From: Bradyrhizobium sp. LTSP885
Lineage (GTDB): Bacteria; Pseudomonadota; Alphaproteobacteria; Rhizobiales; Xanthobacteraceae
DNA: 64,000 nucleotides
Assembly (NCBI RefSeq): GCF_000938305.1
Contig: NZ_JYMT01000021.1
Span: 348,765-412,764, forward strand
Reading direction: 5' to 3'
Positions 43,421 to 52,085 of this stretch are shown in pieces. The notes beneath the pieces are model-generated. The model had not been told where the DNA came from and did no database searches. It saw only the letters and a list, made by a program, of their open reading frames with translations. Numbering within the stretch: position 1 is the stretch's first letter; every line of letters starts with the position of its first letter. Both the position numbers and the translations under genes were made by a program.

Positions 43421-45061
43421 GTGACGACACCAAATCCCGCCGCCGGCAAACCCGTCGATCCCGCCTCGCTCACCAATGTGCCACGGCTGGTCACGGCGTA
43501 TTTCGCCGGCAAGCCCGACGCTACTGATCCCGCCCAGCGCGTCGCCTTCGGTACCTCCGGCCATCGCGGCACGTCGTTGAAGAATTCCTTCAACGAAGAC
43601 CACATCCTCGCTACCACGCAGGCGATCTGCGACTATCGCCGCGAGGCCGGGCTGACCGGGCCGCTGTTCATCGGCATCGACACCCACGCGCTTGCCGAGC
43701 CGGCGCTGGTGAGCGCGGTGGAAGTGTTTGCCGCCAACGGCGTCGAGATCATGATCGACGCGCAGGCCGGCTACACGCCGACGCCCGTCATCTCGCACGC
43801 GATCTTGAGCCATAATAAGGGGCGCAGCACCGGGCTTGCGGATGGCGTCGTCATCACACCGTCGCACAATCCGCCCGAGGACGGCGGCTACAAATACAAT
43901 CCGCCGCATGGCGGGCCCGCTGACACCGACGTGACCGGGGTGGTCGAGAAGAATGCCAACCGCTATATCGAGGCCGGTCTCAAGGGCGTCGCCCGGATGC
44001 CGTATGATCGTGCGCGCAAGGCGGCGACGACGCATCTGCACGACTACGTCACACCTTACGTCGCTGATCTCGGCAATACCGTCGATCTCGCGTTGATCAA
44101 ATCCGCCGGCGTCAGGATCGGCATTGATCCGCTCGGTGGCGCCGCGGTGCATTACTGGCAACCGATCATCGCCCGCTACGGGATCAATGCGACCGTCGTC
44201 AATAACGCCGTCGATCCGACTTTCCGTTTCATGACCGCGGACTGGGACGGCAAGATCCGGATGGACTGCTCGTCGCCCTATGCGATGGCGAGCCTGATCG
44301 GGATGCGCGACCGCTTCGACGTCGCCTTTGCCAACGACACCGACGCCGACCGCCACGGCATCGTGACCCGCTCTAACGGGCTGATGAACCCGAACCACTT
44401 CCTCGCCACCGCCATCGCCTATCTGTTCGCGCACCGGCCACAATGGAGCGGGAGTGCAGCGATCGGCAAAACGATTGTGAGCAGCTCGATCATCGACCGC
44501 GTTGCCAAGAAGCTGGGCCGCAAGCTGGTCGAGACGCCGGTTGGCTTCAAATGGTTCGTCGAGGGGCTCGGCAGCGGCGGCTTTGGTTTTGCCGGCGAGG
44601 AGAGCGCGGGCGCTTCGTTCCTGAAGCAAGACGGCTCGGCCTGGACCACCGACAAGGACGGCATCATCCTCGGTCTGCTGGCGGCGGAGATCATCGCAAA
44701 AACCGGCCGCGATCCGAGCGAATTGTTCGCAGACCTGACCGCCGAACTCGGCGTTCCCTACTACGAACGCATCGATGTTGCGGCGACATCAAAACAAAAG
44801 AGCGCGCTGAAAGCGCTTGGCCCGGAGCAGCTCAGCATGACGCAGCTTGCCGGCGATCCCGTGCGCGCGGTCAGGACCAAGGCGCCGGGCAACGATCAGC
44901 CGTTCGGCGGCATCAAGGTCGAGAGCGAGTCCGGCTGGTTCGCCGCGCGTCCGTCCGGTACCGAGGATGTCTACAAGATCTACGCCGAAAGTTTTCGCGG
45001 GCCGGATCATCTGAAGCAGATCCAGGGCGACGCGCGGGCCGCGATCGCCAAGGTGTTCTGA
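43421..45061 (+). CDS. pgm: phosphoglucomutase, alpha-D-glucose phosphate-specific
   Basis: A 546-residue phosphohexomutase. The catalytic serine loop is VITPSHNPPEDGGYK near residue 146 and the metal-binding loop is FANDTDADRHGIV near 310. The sugar-binding segment is GFAGEESAGASF near 390, and the phosphate-binding loop at the end is RPSGTEDVYKIYAE. The length and the opening KPVDPASLTNVPRLVTAYFA fit the Pgm group that converts glucose-1-phosphate and glucose-6-phosphate, linking glycogen or polysaccharide synthesis to glycolysis in the cytoplasm. GGGAGG lies just upstream of the GTG at 43421. No glycogen gene is nearby. A decayed gene fragment follows directly. Confidence 0.95.
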   Translation: MTTPNPAAGKPVDPASLTNVPRLVTAYFAGKPDATDPAQRVAFGTSGHRGTSLKNSFNEDHILATTQAICDYRREAGLTGPLFIGIDTHALAEPALVSAVEVFAANGVEIMIDAQAGYTPTPVISHAILSHNKGRSTGLADGVVITPSHNPPEDGGYKYNPPHGGPADTDVTGVVEKNANRYIEAGLKGVARMPYDRARKAATTHLHDYVTPYVADLGNTVDLALIKSAGVRIGIDPLGGAAVHYWQPIIARYGINATVVNNAVDPTFRFMTADWDGKIRMDCSSPYAMASLIGMRDRFDVAFANDTDADRHGIVTRSNGLMNPNHFLATAIAYLFAHRPQWSGSAAIGKTIVSSSIIDRVAKKLGRKLVETPVGFKWFVEGLGSGGFGFAGEESAGASFLKQDGSAWTTDKDGIILGLLAAEIIAKTGRDPSELFADLTAELGVPYYERIDVAATSKQKSALKALGPEQLSMTQLAGDPVRAVRTKAPGNDQPFGGIKVESESGWFAARPSGTEDVYKIYAESFRGPDHLKQIQGDARAAIAKVF

Positions 45062-45086
45062 AGGCGCGGGGGTCTGGGCTGATATC

Positions 45087-45200
45087 ATGCGCGTGCTGTT
45101 GACGGGCTCCTCCGGTTGGCTGGGCCATTTCCTTGCGCCGCTTCCCTTTGCGCACGATCCCGACTATGTCTCGCCGTCCACGAGGCTCGCAAATGGCTGA
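45087..45200 (+). pseudogene. 5' remnant of an NAD(P)-dependent epimerase/reductase gene
   Basis: The 37-codon frame opens with MRVLLTGSSGWLGHFLAPL, the Rossmann start of extended SDR (epimerase/dehydratase) proteins with GSSGWLG as the nucleotide loop. It is followed by only 18 unrelated residues and then a stop that overlaps the aldolase start. No continuation is present. An internal deletion that left the first 20 codons is the simplest reading. Chance is possible but less likely for such a complete motif. Confidence 0.5.
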
Positions 45201-46068
45201 TTTCCACGGCGTCTTTCCGTATCTGGTGTCCCCGATCGATCCCGCCGGCCATATCCGCACCGAGGTGCTGGGCCGGCTATGCGATGATCTGATCAAGGCC
45301 GGCGTGCATGGGCTGACGCCGCTCGGCTCGACTGGCGAGTTCGCCTATCTCAACAACGCCCAGCGCGCGACGGTGGTGCAGGCGACGATCGAGGCCGCGC
45401 AGGGCCGCGTGCCCGTGGTCGCCGGCGTCGCCTCGACCTCGACGGCCGATGCCGTGGCGCAGGCGAAGGCCTATCAGAAGCGCGGCGCCAACGGCATCCT
45501 CGCGATCATGGAGGCGTATTTCCCGGTCGGCGATGAACAGGTGGAATCCTATTTCCGCGCCATTGCCGATGCGGTCGACATTCCCGTCGTGATCTACACC
45601 AATCCGAATTTCCAGCGCTCCGACCTCACGCTCGACGTCATCGCGCGGCTCGCCGCCCATCCGCGCATTGGCTACATCAAGGACGCCTCGACCAACACCG
45701 GGCGGCTGCTGTCGATCATGAACCGCTGCGGCGACAGCATCAAAGTATTCTCGGCCTCAGCCCATATTCCGGCCGCCGTGATGCTGATCGGCGGCCATGG
45801 CTGGATGGCAGGCCCGGCCTGCATCATCCCGCGGCAGAGCGTCGAGCTCTACAATCTCGCCCGCCGTGCCCGCTGGGATGAGGCGATGGTCTTGCAACGA
45901 AAACTCTGGCGCATCAACGAGGCCTTTGCCCGCTTCAATCTCGCCGCCTGCATCAAGGCCGGGCTGTCGATCCAGGGCTACGACGTCGGCGACCCCGTGC
46001 CGCCGCAGGCGCCGCTCTCGGCCGAGCAGCGCAAGGTGGTCGAGGCGGCGCTGAGCGACCTCAGCTAG
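45193..46068 (+). CDS. dihydrodipicolinate synthase family aldolase
   Basis: A 291-residue DapA/NanA-superfamily barrel. The carbonyl-binding segment GLTPLGSTGEFAYLNNAQR is near residue 40, VVIYTNPNFQ carries the catalytic Tyr near 134, and the Schiff-base Lys is in GYIKDAST near 162. Such enzymes condense or split pyruvate adducts. It is not clear that this is DapA; the family also includes sugar-acid and N-acetylneuraminate lyases, and no lysine gene adjoins. GAGG at 45182-45185, seven bases before the ATG at 45193, sets the start. The first bases overlap the end of an epimerase remnant. Confidence 0.88.
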   Translation: MADFHGVFPYLVSPIDPAGHIRTEVLGRLCDDLIKAGVHGLTPLGSTGEFAYLNNAQRATVVQATIEAAQGRVPVVAGVASTSTADAVAQAKAYQKRGANGILAIMEAYFPVGDEQVESYFRAIADAVDIPVVIYTNPNFQRSDLTLDVIARLAAHPRIGYIKDASTNTGRLLSIMNRCGDSIKVFSASAHIPAAVMLIGGHGWMAGPACIIPRQSVELYNLARRARWDEAMVLQRKLWRINEAFARFNLAACIKAGLSIQGYDVGDPVPPQAPLSAEQRKVVEAALSDLS

Positions 46069-46104
46069 GGTTGGCTTGCGCGTTGCATGGGGCGCTCACA
46101 GTCT

Positions 46105-46180
46105 CGTCATTCCGGGGCGCGCATCGAACCCGGAATCTCGAGATTCCGGGTTCGATGCAACGCATCGCCCCGGAATGACG
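46105..46180. repeat. REP-like palindromic element, copy 1 (CATTCCGGGG type)
   Basis: The outer arms CGTCATTCCGGGGCG (46105-46119) and CGCCCCGGAATGACG (46166-46180) are perfect inverted repeats. Inside them, 46121-46158 is a 38-base perfect palindrome centred on the CTCGAG core. Two further copies with the same outer arm occur at 48596 and 62010. It stands between the aldolase gene and the molybdenum enzyme gene. Confidence 0.8.
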
Positions 46181-46248
46181 GCTATGCGTTGTCACGCCCC
46201 GAAAATCCGCTAAAACCCGCCAAATCTCGCAATCTCAAGGACCCACTG

Positions 46249-48576
46249 ATGAACATTCTTCCCGGCAATATGCGTTTTGGTGCGGGCCAGCCGGTCAAGC
46301 GTCTGGAAGACCAGCGGCTGCTCACCGGGAAGGGCCATTTCATCGACGACAAGCCGGAGGACGGCGCGCTCTGGCTGCACGTGCTGCGCTCGCCGCATGC
46401 CCACGCCAACATCACATCGATCGATGCCAAAGCGGCGCTGGAGATGCCCGGCGTCGAGGCGATCTATACCGGTGCCGACCTAGTCAAGGACGATATCGGC
46501 ACGCTGCCGACGCTCGCGATCTTCAAGCGGCCCGACGGCAAGCCGATGAGCGTGCCGCCGCGTCGCCTGCTGGCGCATGAGGTGGTGCGCTATGCCGGCG
46601 AGGGGGTGGTGGCCGTGGTCGCGACGTCGCGCGTGCTGGCACAGACGGCGGCCGAAGCGATCGAGATCGACTATGAGATGCTGCCCTCGGTGGTCGACCC
46701 CGTCGAGGCGATCAAATCAGGCGCGCCCGTGGTCTGGCCGGAGGCGCCCGACAACATCGTGGCCGCGATGAGCTATGGCGACGCCGCCAAGGTCGAGGAG
46801 GCCTTCTCCAACGCCGCCCATAGGGTGTCGCTCGACCTGGTCAGCCAGCGGCTGGTGCCGTCGGCGATGGAGCCGCGCTCGACGATCGCGGAGATCGAGA
46901 AGACAACCGGGCGGCTGATCCTGCATGTGCAGTCGCAGACGCCCGGATCGACCCGCGACCTGCTCGCGGAATCCATCCTGAAGCGGCCGAAAGAGAGCGT
47001 GAGGGTGCTGGTCGGCGATATCGGCGGCGGCTTCGGCCAAAAGACCAGCCTCTATCCCGAAGACGGCATCGTCGCCTATGCCGCGACCAAACTGAACAAG
47101 AAGATCCGCTGGCGCGGCGACCGCACCGACGAGTTCGTCGGCGGCACCCATGGCCGCGATCTCACCTCAACCGGCGAACTCGCGCTCGACGCCAAGGGCC
47201 GCGTGCTGGCCTATCGCGTGCGCTCGATCGGCGGCACCGGGGCCTATTCGTCCGGCACGGCGAACATCATCCCCTTGGTGCTTGGGCCGTTCGTGCAGAC
47301 CGGCGTCTACGACCTGCCGTTGGTGCATTTCGAGGTGAAGTCGGTGATGACCAACACCGCCCCGGTCGGCGCCTATCGCGGCGCGGGGCGGCCTGAAGCG
47401 GTCTTCATCGTCGAGCGTTTGTTCGACGCGGCCGCGCGCCAAATCGGGATGGATCCGCGCGCCCTCCGCAAGGTGAACTACATCAAGCCGGCGCAGCTGC
47501 CCTACACCAATGCGGTCGGCCAGGTGTACGATTCCGGCGCCTTCGCGCACATGCTGGAGCGCGCCTCCGACCTCGCCGACTGGAACGGTTTTGCCGCGCG
47601 CAAGAAGGCGGCGAAGAAGAAGGGCCTGCTCTATGGCCGCGGCCTCACCAGCTACATCGAATGGACCGGCGGCCGCGCCCACACCGAGAAGGTCTCGCTG
47701 CACGCCACCGCCGAAGGCCGCGTCGTGCTGCATTCCGGCACCATGGCGATGGGGCAGGGACTGGCGACCACCTACACCCAGATGGTCTCTGATACGCTCG
47801 GCATTCCGATGGACCGGATCGACGTGATCCAGGGCGACACGGATCTGGCCACCGGCTTCGGCAGCGTCGGCTCGCGCTCGCTGTTCGTCGGCGGCACCGC
47901 GGTCGCGGTCTCCTCTAACGACATGATCAACAAGGCGCGCGACAAGGCCTCCAACCTGCTGGAAGCGTCCGTCCAGGACATCGAGTACCGCGACGGCTTC
48001 CTCACCGTGGTCGGTACCGACCGACGGATCAGCCTGTTCGAGATCGCGAAGAAGGAAGACGGCGCCAAACTCTCGGTTGACAGCGAGGGCGAGGTCGACG
48101 GGCCGAGCTGGCCGAACGGCACTCACATCTGTGAGGTCGAGATCGATCCCGAGACCGGCGTCACCAAGGTGGTGCGCTACACCACGGTCGACGACGTCGG
48201 CGTCGCCGTCAATCCGCTGCTGGTGACAGGCCAAGTGCATGGCGGCGTTGCCCAGGGCATCGGTCAGGCGCTGTACGAAGGCGTAGCCTATAGCGAGGAA
48301 GGCCAGCTTCTGACCGCGAGCTATCAGGACTATTGCATCCCGCGTGCCGACGACATCCCGCCGATCACTGTGACGCTCGATGATTCTGCGCCGTGCAAGA
48401 CCAATCCACTCGGCGCAAAGGGTTGCGGCGAGTCGGGCGCGATCGGCGGCCCACCCTGCATCACCAACGGCGTGATGGATGCGCTGAGCGAACTCGGAAT
48501 CACGCAGTTGAACACGCCGCTGACGCCGTCAAAGATCTGGCAGGCGATCCGTGAGGCGAAGGCGCAGGCGGCGTAG
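46249..48576 (+). CDS. molybdenum hydroxylase large subunit (xanthine dehydrogenase/CoxL family)
   Basis: A 775-residue molybdopterin-binding large subunit. The opening VKRLEDQRLLTGKGHFIDD is the usual aldehyde oxidase/CoxL start, and GGFGQKTSLYPED is a cofactor contact. VGAYRGAGRPEAVFIVERLF near residue 374 is the active-site loop of the so-called form II CoxL type; true CO dehydrogenases read AYRCSFR. The GCGESGAIGGPPCITNGVMD end includes the active Glu region. The iron-sulfur small and FAD medium subunit genes are not in the window, so the partners must be elsewhere or the enzyme is incomplete. AAGG is 8 bases before the ATG at 46249. The substrate is unknown. Confidence 0.9.
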   Translation: MNILPGNMRFGAGQPVKRLEDQRLLTGKGHFIDDKPEDGALWLHVLRSPHAHANITSIDAKAALEMPGVEAIYTGADLVKDDIGTLPTLAIFKRPDGKPMSVPPRRLLAHEVVRYAGEGVVAVVATSRVLAQTAAEAIEIDYEMLPSVVDPVEAIKSGAPVVWPEAPDNIVAAMSYGDAAKVEEAFSNAAHRVSLDLVSQRLVPSAMEPRSTIAEIEKTTGRLILHVQSQTPGSTRDLLAESILKRPKESVRVLVGDIGGGFGQKTSLYPEDGIVAYAATKLNKKIRWRGDRTDEFVGGTHGRDLTSTGELALDAKGRVLAYRVRSIGGTGAYSSGTANIIPLVLGPFVQTGVYDLPLVHFEVKSVMTNTAPVGAYRGAGRPEAVFIVERLFDAAARQIGMDPRALRKVNYIKPAQLPYTNAVGQVYDSGAFAHMLERASDLADWNGFAARKKAAKKKGLLYGRGLTSYIEWTGGRAHTEKVSLHATAEGRVVLHSGTMAMGQGLATTYTQMVSDTLGIPMDRIDVIQGDTDLATGFGSVGSRSLFVGGTAVAVSSNDMINKARDKASNLLEASVQDIEYRDGFLTVVGTDRRISLFEIAKKEDGAKLSVDSEGEVDGPSWPNGTHICEVEIDPETGVTKVVRYTTVDDVGVAVNPLLVTGQVHGGVAQGIGQALYEGVAYSEEGQLLTASYQDYCIPRADDIPPITVTLDDSAPCKTNPLGAKGCGESGAIGGPPCITNGVMDALSELGITQLNTPLTPSKIWQAIREAKAQAA

Positions 48577-48595
48577 CGCTTCCGCTCTCTCCACT

Positions 48596-48702
48596 CGTCA
48601 TTCCGGGGCATCGCGCAGCGATGAGCCCGGAATCCATCGGGCCGCATGTTCCGGGGTGAAATGGATTCCGGGCTCGCGACTTCGTCGCGCCCCGGAATGA
48701 CG
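48596..48702. repeat. REP-like palindromic element, copy 2
   Basis: The outer arms CGTCATTCCGGGGC (48596-48609) and GCCCCGGAATGACG (48689-48702) pair, and within them GAGCCCGGAATCCAT (48623 onward) pairs with ATGGATTCCGGGCTC. The inner spacing is longer than in copies 1 and 3. It lies between the convergent molybdenum enzyme and acyl-CoA dehydrogenase genes, where it could act as a two-way transcription end. Confidence 0.75.
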
Positions 48703-48709
48703 GAGAGAG

Positions 48710-49906
48710 CTATAGCCCTAACACCATCTTCGCGATGATATCGCGCTGGATCTCCGACGATCCGCCGAAGATCGTATACGCCCGCCCGTTGAGATATTCC
48801 GGCACCACCGGCAGCAATTCCTCAGGGATCACCGGCTCGTGGTTCAGTCTATAAAACGGCCGCGACGGCTCGACCGCGAGTCCGTCATTGCCGATCACGT
48901 CGACGCCAAGCCGCGTCACCGCCTGGCGGATTTCGCTGACCCGCAGTTTGATCAGCGACGACACCGCGCCAGGGTTCTGCCCGGTCTGCAGCGCCGACAG
49001 CACCCGCAGCTCGGTCATCTCAAGCGCATCGATATCGACCTCGACCTCCGACATCCGCAGCGCGATATCGGGATCGTCGATGGCGCGGCCGGTGACATCT
49101 GATGCCGCAAGGTCTGCGATCGTCTTCAGCGCGTCGCGCAGTTTTGCCGACGCGATGCCGGAGCCGCGCTCGAATTCGAGCAGGTATTTACCGTAAGTCC
49201 AGCCCTTTCCCTCTTCGCCGACGCGGTTGGCCACGGGAACGCGGACGTCGTCGAAGAACACCTGGTTCACCTCGTGATCGCCGCCGATGGTCAGGATCGG
49301 GCGCGTGGTGATGCCCGGACTCTTCATGTCGATCAGAATAAAGCTGATGCCGTCCTGCTGCCGTTCGCCCTCATTGGTCCGCACCAGCGCGAACATGCGG
49401 TTGGCGTGATGCGCATGCGTGGTCCAGATTTTTGTGCCGTTGATGATGTAGTCGTCGCCGTCGCGCACCGCGCGGGTCTTCAGCGACGACAGATCGGAGC
49501 CCGAGCCCGGCTCGGAATAACCCTGGCACCAATAGTCCTCGCCGGAGAGGATTCGCGGCAGATAAAAATTCTTCTGCTCGGGCGAGCCGAAGCCGATGAT
49601 GACGGGGCCGACCATCTTCACGCCCATCACGTTGACATTGGGCACGCCGGCGCGGGCGGATTCGGCTTCGAAGATCCAGCGCTGCGCCGACGTCCAGTCC
49701 GGACCACCATGGTCTGCCGGCCAGCCCGGCGCGCCCCAGCCTTTCCTGTGCAGCGCACGTTGCCAGGCCATGCCGATATCGGGGTCGGAGAAGACTGACG
49801 GCGTGAGCGCGGTGGCGCGTTTCATCTCCGGCGTCAGATTGGCGGCGATGAAGTCGCGGACGTCCTGCTCGAAGGCGCGTTCCTCGGCGTTGAAGGTGAG
49901 ATCCAT
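48710..49906 (-). CDS. acyl-CoA dehydrogenase (third gene of the minus-strand operon)
   Basis: A 398-residue acyl-CoA dehydrogenase. Visible family features are the FAD and substrate segments YWCQGYSEPGSGSDLSSLKT near residue 130, IINGTKIWTTHAHHANRMFA, GGDHEVNQVFFDDVRVP and the C-terminal YTIFGGSSEIQRDIIAKMVL, with the usual FAD-adjacent Gly-Gly-Ser. These enzymes form the trans-2-enoyl-CoA with electron transfer to ETF. GGAGAG lies seven bases before the ATG at 49906. It is the last of three genes in the operon and its partner upstream is a second, shorter acyl-CoA dehydrogenase, so the two may form a heteromer as in some steroid or branched-acid pathways. Confidence 0.93.
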   Translation of the reverse strand: MDLTFNAEERAFEQDVRDFIAANLTPEMKRATALTPSVFSDPDIGMAWQRALHRKGWGAPGWPADHGGPDWTSAQRWIFEAESARAGVPNVNVMGVKMVGPVIIGFGSPEQKNFYLPRILSGEDYWCQGYSEPGSGSDLSSLKTRAVRDGDDYIINGTKIWTTHAHHANRMFALVRTNEGERQQDGISFILIDMKSPGITTRPILTIGGDHEVNQVFFDDVRVPVANRVGEEGKGWTYGKYLLEFERGSGIASAKLRDALKTIADLAASDVTGRAIDDPDIALRMSEVEVDIDALEMTELRVLSALQTGQNPGAVSSLIKLRVSEIRQAVTRLGVDVIGNDGLAVEPSRPFYRLNHEPVIPEELLPVVPEYLNGRAYTIFGGSSEIQRDIIAKMVLGL

Positions 49907-49919
49907 GTGGCGCTCTCCG

Positions 49920-51065
49920 TTACGTCTGCGCACGGCCGCTCAAGGCGGCGTGGCGGCGATAATGATGGGCGCTGCCGCCGAACAGCGTGTCGAACGCGAG
50001 CAGCCGCTTGAAATAGGCGCCGATGTCGAGCTCCTCGGTGACGCCCATGGCGCCGTGCAGTTGCACCGACTGCTCGGCGATGAAGCGGGCGCATTTGCCG
50101 ATCTTGGCTTTCGCGCCCGACGCCGCACGGCTGCGTGCCACAGGCTCGGCATCGGCCATCAACGCGGCACGCAATGCCATCGAGCGCGCCTCGTCGCACT
50201 GCATCGCCATGTCAGCGAGGCGATGGCGGATCACCTGGTTGGCCGACAGCGGCCGGCCGAACTGTTTTCGGATCTTGGTATATTCGAGCGTGGTGTCGAG
50301 CAGCGTCTGCATGATGCCGACGGCTTCGGCGCCGAGCGCGGCCATCGCGCGGTCGACCACGGCCTCGATCGCAGGCAGCGCATCGCTGCCGTCGCCGAGC
50401 AGGGCGTCGGCCGGAAGCTGCACGTCGTTGAGATCGAGGCTGCAGCCGCGCCCGCCGCCGAGCCGCGCGTAGTCGCGCAAGGTGAGACCGGCCGTATCAA
50501 TGGGCACCAGGAACAGGCAGAGCTTGCCTGATACGCCGTTGGCGTTGACGATGCGGGCGGAGACGATGATCTGGTTGGCCGCTACGCCGTCGAGCACCGC
50601 GGTCTTGTGGCCGTTCAATCGCCAGCCGTGGGCGGTCTTCGTGGCCGTCGTCTCGACATGTGAGAGATCGAACCGTGCTGCGCGTTCCGAATGCGCGAAG
50701 GCGAGATAGACCTTGCCTTCTGCTACCTTGGGCAGGATCGACTGCTTCTGCGCTTCGCTGCCGCATTGGCCGACCAGCGCGGCGCCGATCACGACGGTGG
50801 CGAGATAAGGTTCGGACACCAGTCCTCGTCCGAACGCTTCCATCAAAATTCCGATCTCGATCGCGCCACCGCCGAGCCCGCCATAGGCTTCGCCGATCGG
50901 CAGCGCGAGCCAACCGAGGTCGGCGAACTGCTTCCAGATCGCGGGCGAGAAACCGAGCGGATCGCTGACCGCCTTCCTGCGATACTCGCCTGTAAAGGTT
51001 TCCGCCACGAAGCGGTCGGCACTTTCGCGCAGCAGGCGCTGCTCGTCGCTGGGAGTGAGGTCCAT
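49920..51065 (-). CDS. acyl-CoA dehydrogenase, second gene of the operon
   Basis: A 381-residue acyl-CoA dehydrogenase-like protein. It shows the N-terminal helical domain (LTPSDEQRLLRESADRFVAE), the strand segment LAFAHSERAARFDLSHVETT in place of the usual SEPGSGSD, and a C-terminal end QLHGAMGVTEELDIGAYFKR followed by LFGGSAHHYRRHA. The catalytic-domain wording differs from the neighbour, typical of a partner subunit that may have lost part of its own active site. The gap to the next gene is 13 bases. The start at 51065 lies just after the stop of the enoyl-CoA hydratase gene, with no strong ribosome site. Confidence 0.9.
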   Translation of the reverse strand: MDLTPSDEQRLLRESADRFVAETFTGEYRRKAVSDPLGFSPAIWKQFADLGWLALPIGEAYGGLGGGAIEIGILMEAFGRGLVSEPYLATVVIGAALVGQCGSEAQKQSILPKVAEGKVYLAFAHSERAARFDLSHVETTATKTAHGWRLNGHKTAVLDGVAANQIIVSARIVNANGVSGKLCLFLVPIDTAGLTLRDYARLGGGRGCSLDLNDVQLPADALLGDGSDALPAIEAVVDRAMAALGAEAVGIMQTLLDTTLEYTKIRKQFGRPLSANQVIRHRLADMAMQCDEARSMALRAALMADAEPVARSRAASGAKAKIGKCARFIAEQSVQLHGAMGVTEELDIGAYFKRLLAFDTLFGGSAHHYRRHAALSGRAQT

Positions 51066-51070
51066 CTGGT

Positions 51071-51928
51071 CTACTTTACGTTGGCGTTTTTTCTGACAGA
51101 GGGATGCAGACCGGCGGGGTCGACCACCATTCCGAATTCCTGAAGATTGTGTGCATGGCAGAGCTGATGCAACGCGAAGGCCTGATCGATCGCGGCGGGC
51201 TGCCCCATGATGTCGACCGTGCGATTGACCGCTTCCTTGCTCAGCTTCAGCGCGAAGGCGGGCTTGGTCGCGATCTTGCGCGCCAGCGCCAGCGTGAAGG
51301 AGGAGAGGTCGCCGCGCGGCACCACGTGATTGACCATGCCGAGCCGATGCGCCTCGTCGGCGCTCCAGCTGTCTGCGGTGAACAACATCTCCTTGGCCTT
51401 GCGTGCACCCAACTCCCAGGGATGCACGAACCACTCGACGCCGCAGACCCCCATCGTGACCACGGGATCGCAGAACTCGGCGTCACTGCTGGCAACGATG
51501 AGATCGCAGGCCCAGGCCAGCATCAGCCCGCCGGCGATGCATTTGCCGTGCACCTCCGCGATCGTCGGCTTGGCGAGATTGCGCCAGTGCCGTGTGATCT
51601 GCAGATAAATCTCCTGCTCGCGCGCGAAGCGGCCATGCGCGTTCGGCTCGGCGAAGCCGCCCCAATTTCCGACAGGCGGGAAATCGACACCCGCCTGGTT
51701 CTTCCCAGCGGGCCGCAGATCGTGGCCGGCGGAGAAATGCGGGCCGTTGCCGGCGAGGATGATGACCTTGACTGTGTCGTCCTGCACCGCCCGGTCGAAG
51801 GCGGTGTTGAGATCATAGGTCATCTGCAGGTTCTGGGCGTTGCGCGCCTCGGGGCGGTTCATCACGATCCGCGCGATCGCAGGCTCCGGCCGCTCGACAA
51901 CAACAGTCTCGAATTGCTCTGAGGTCAT
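51071..51928 (-). CDS. enoyl-CoA hydratase, first gene of the acyl-CoA degradation operon
   Basis: A 285-residue crotonase-fold enzyme. FSAGHDLRPAGKNQAGVDFP and EVHGKCIAGGLMLAWACDLI carry the oxyanion-hole region. It has a longer loop between them (FPPVGNWGGFAEPNAHGRFA) than typical hydratases, and the Glu positions read VGVCGVEWFVHPWELGARKA rather than the standard pair, so it is a subgroup with a different substrate. GGGAGG directly before the ATG at 51928 sets the start. It is the first gene of a minus-strand operon with two acyl-CoA dehydrogenases, which together would process an acyl-CoA. The LemA operon diverges from it. Confidence 0.9.
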   Translation of the reverse strand: MTSEQFETVVVERPEPAIARIVMNRPEARNAQNLQMTYDLNTAFDRAVQDDTVKVIILAGNGPHFSAGHDLRPAGKNQAGVDFPPVGNWGGFAEPNAHGRFAREQEIYLQITRHWRNLAKPTIAEVHGKCIAGGLMLAWACDLIVASSDAEFCDPVVTMGVCGVEWFVHPWELGARKAKEMLFTADSWSADEAHRLGMVNHVVPRGDLSSFTLALARKIATKPAFALKLSKEAVNRTVDIMGQPAAIDQAFALHQLCHAHNLQEFGMVVDPAGLHPSVRKNANVK

Positions 51929-52085
51929 GGATCCTCCCGGGATCGATTTTTCGGCATGATGAACGGGGGGAAGAGAGATAAGCAAGGGCTATCGCCGCCA
52001 AAAATGCGGGCGTAAACCGCCACACGGGATTACCCGGCGAAGACGATCTGATACGGTGCCGCAGAATTCCACCGGGAGGACTTTC

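Noticed and set aside
41240..44629. Very long minus-strand open frame of 1129 codons over the acetolactate synthase and phosphoglucomutase genes
   Set aside because: Both plus-strand genes in the region have complete family motifs; the minus-strand protein is Arg/Asp/Gly-rich as expected of an antisense shadow.
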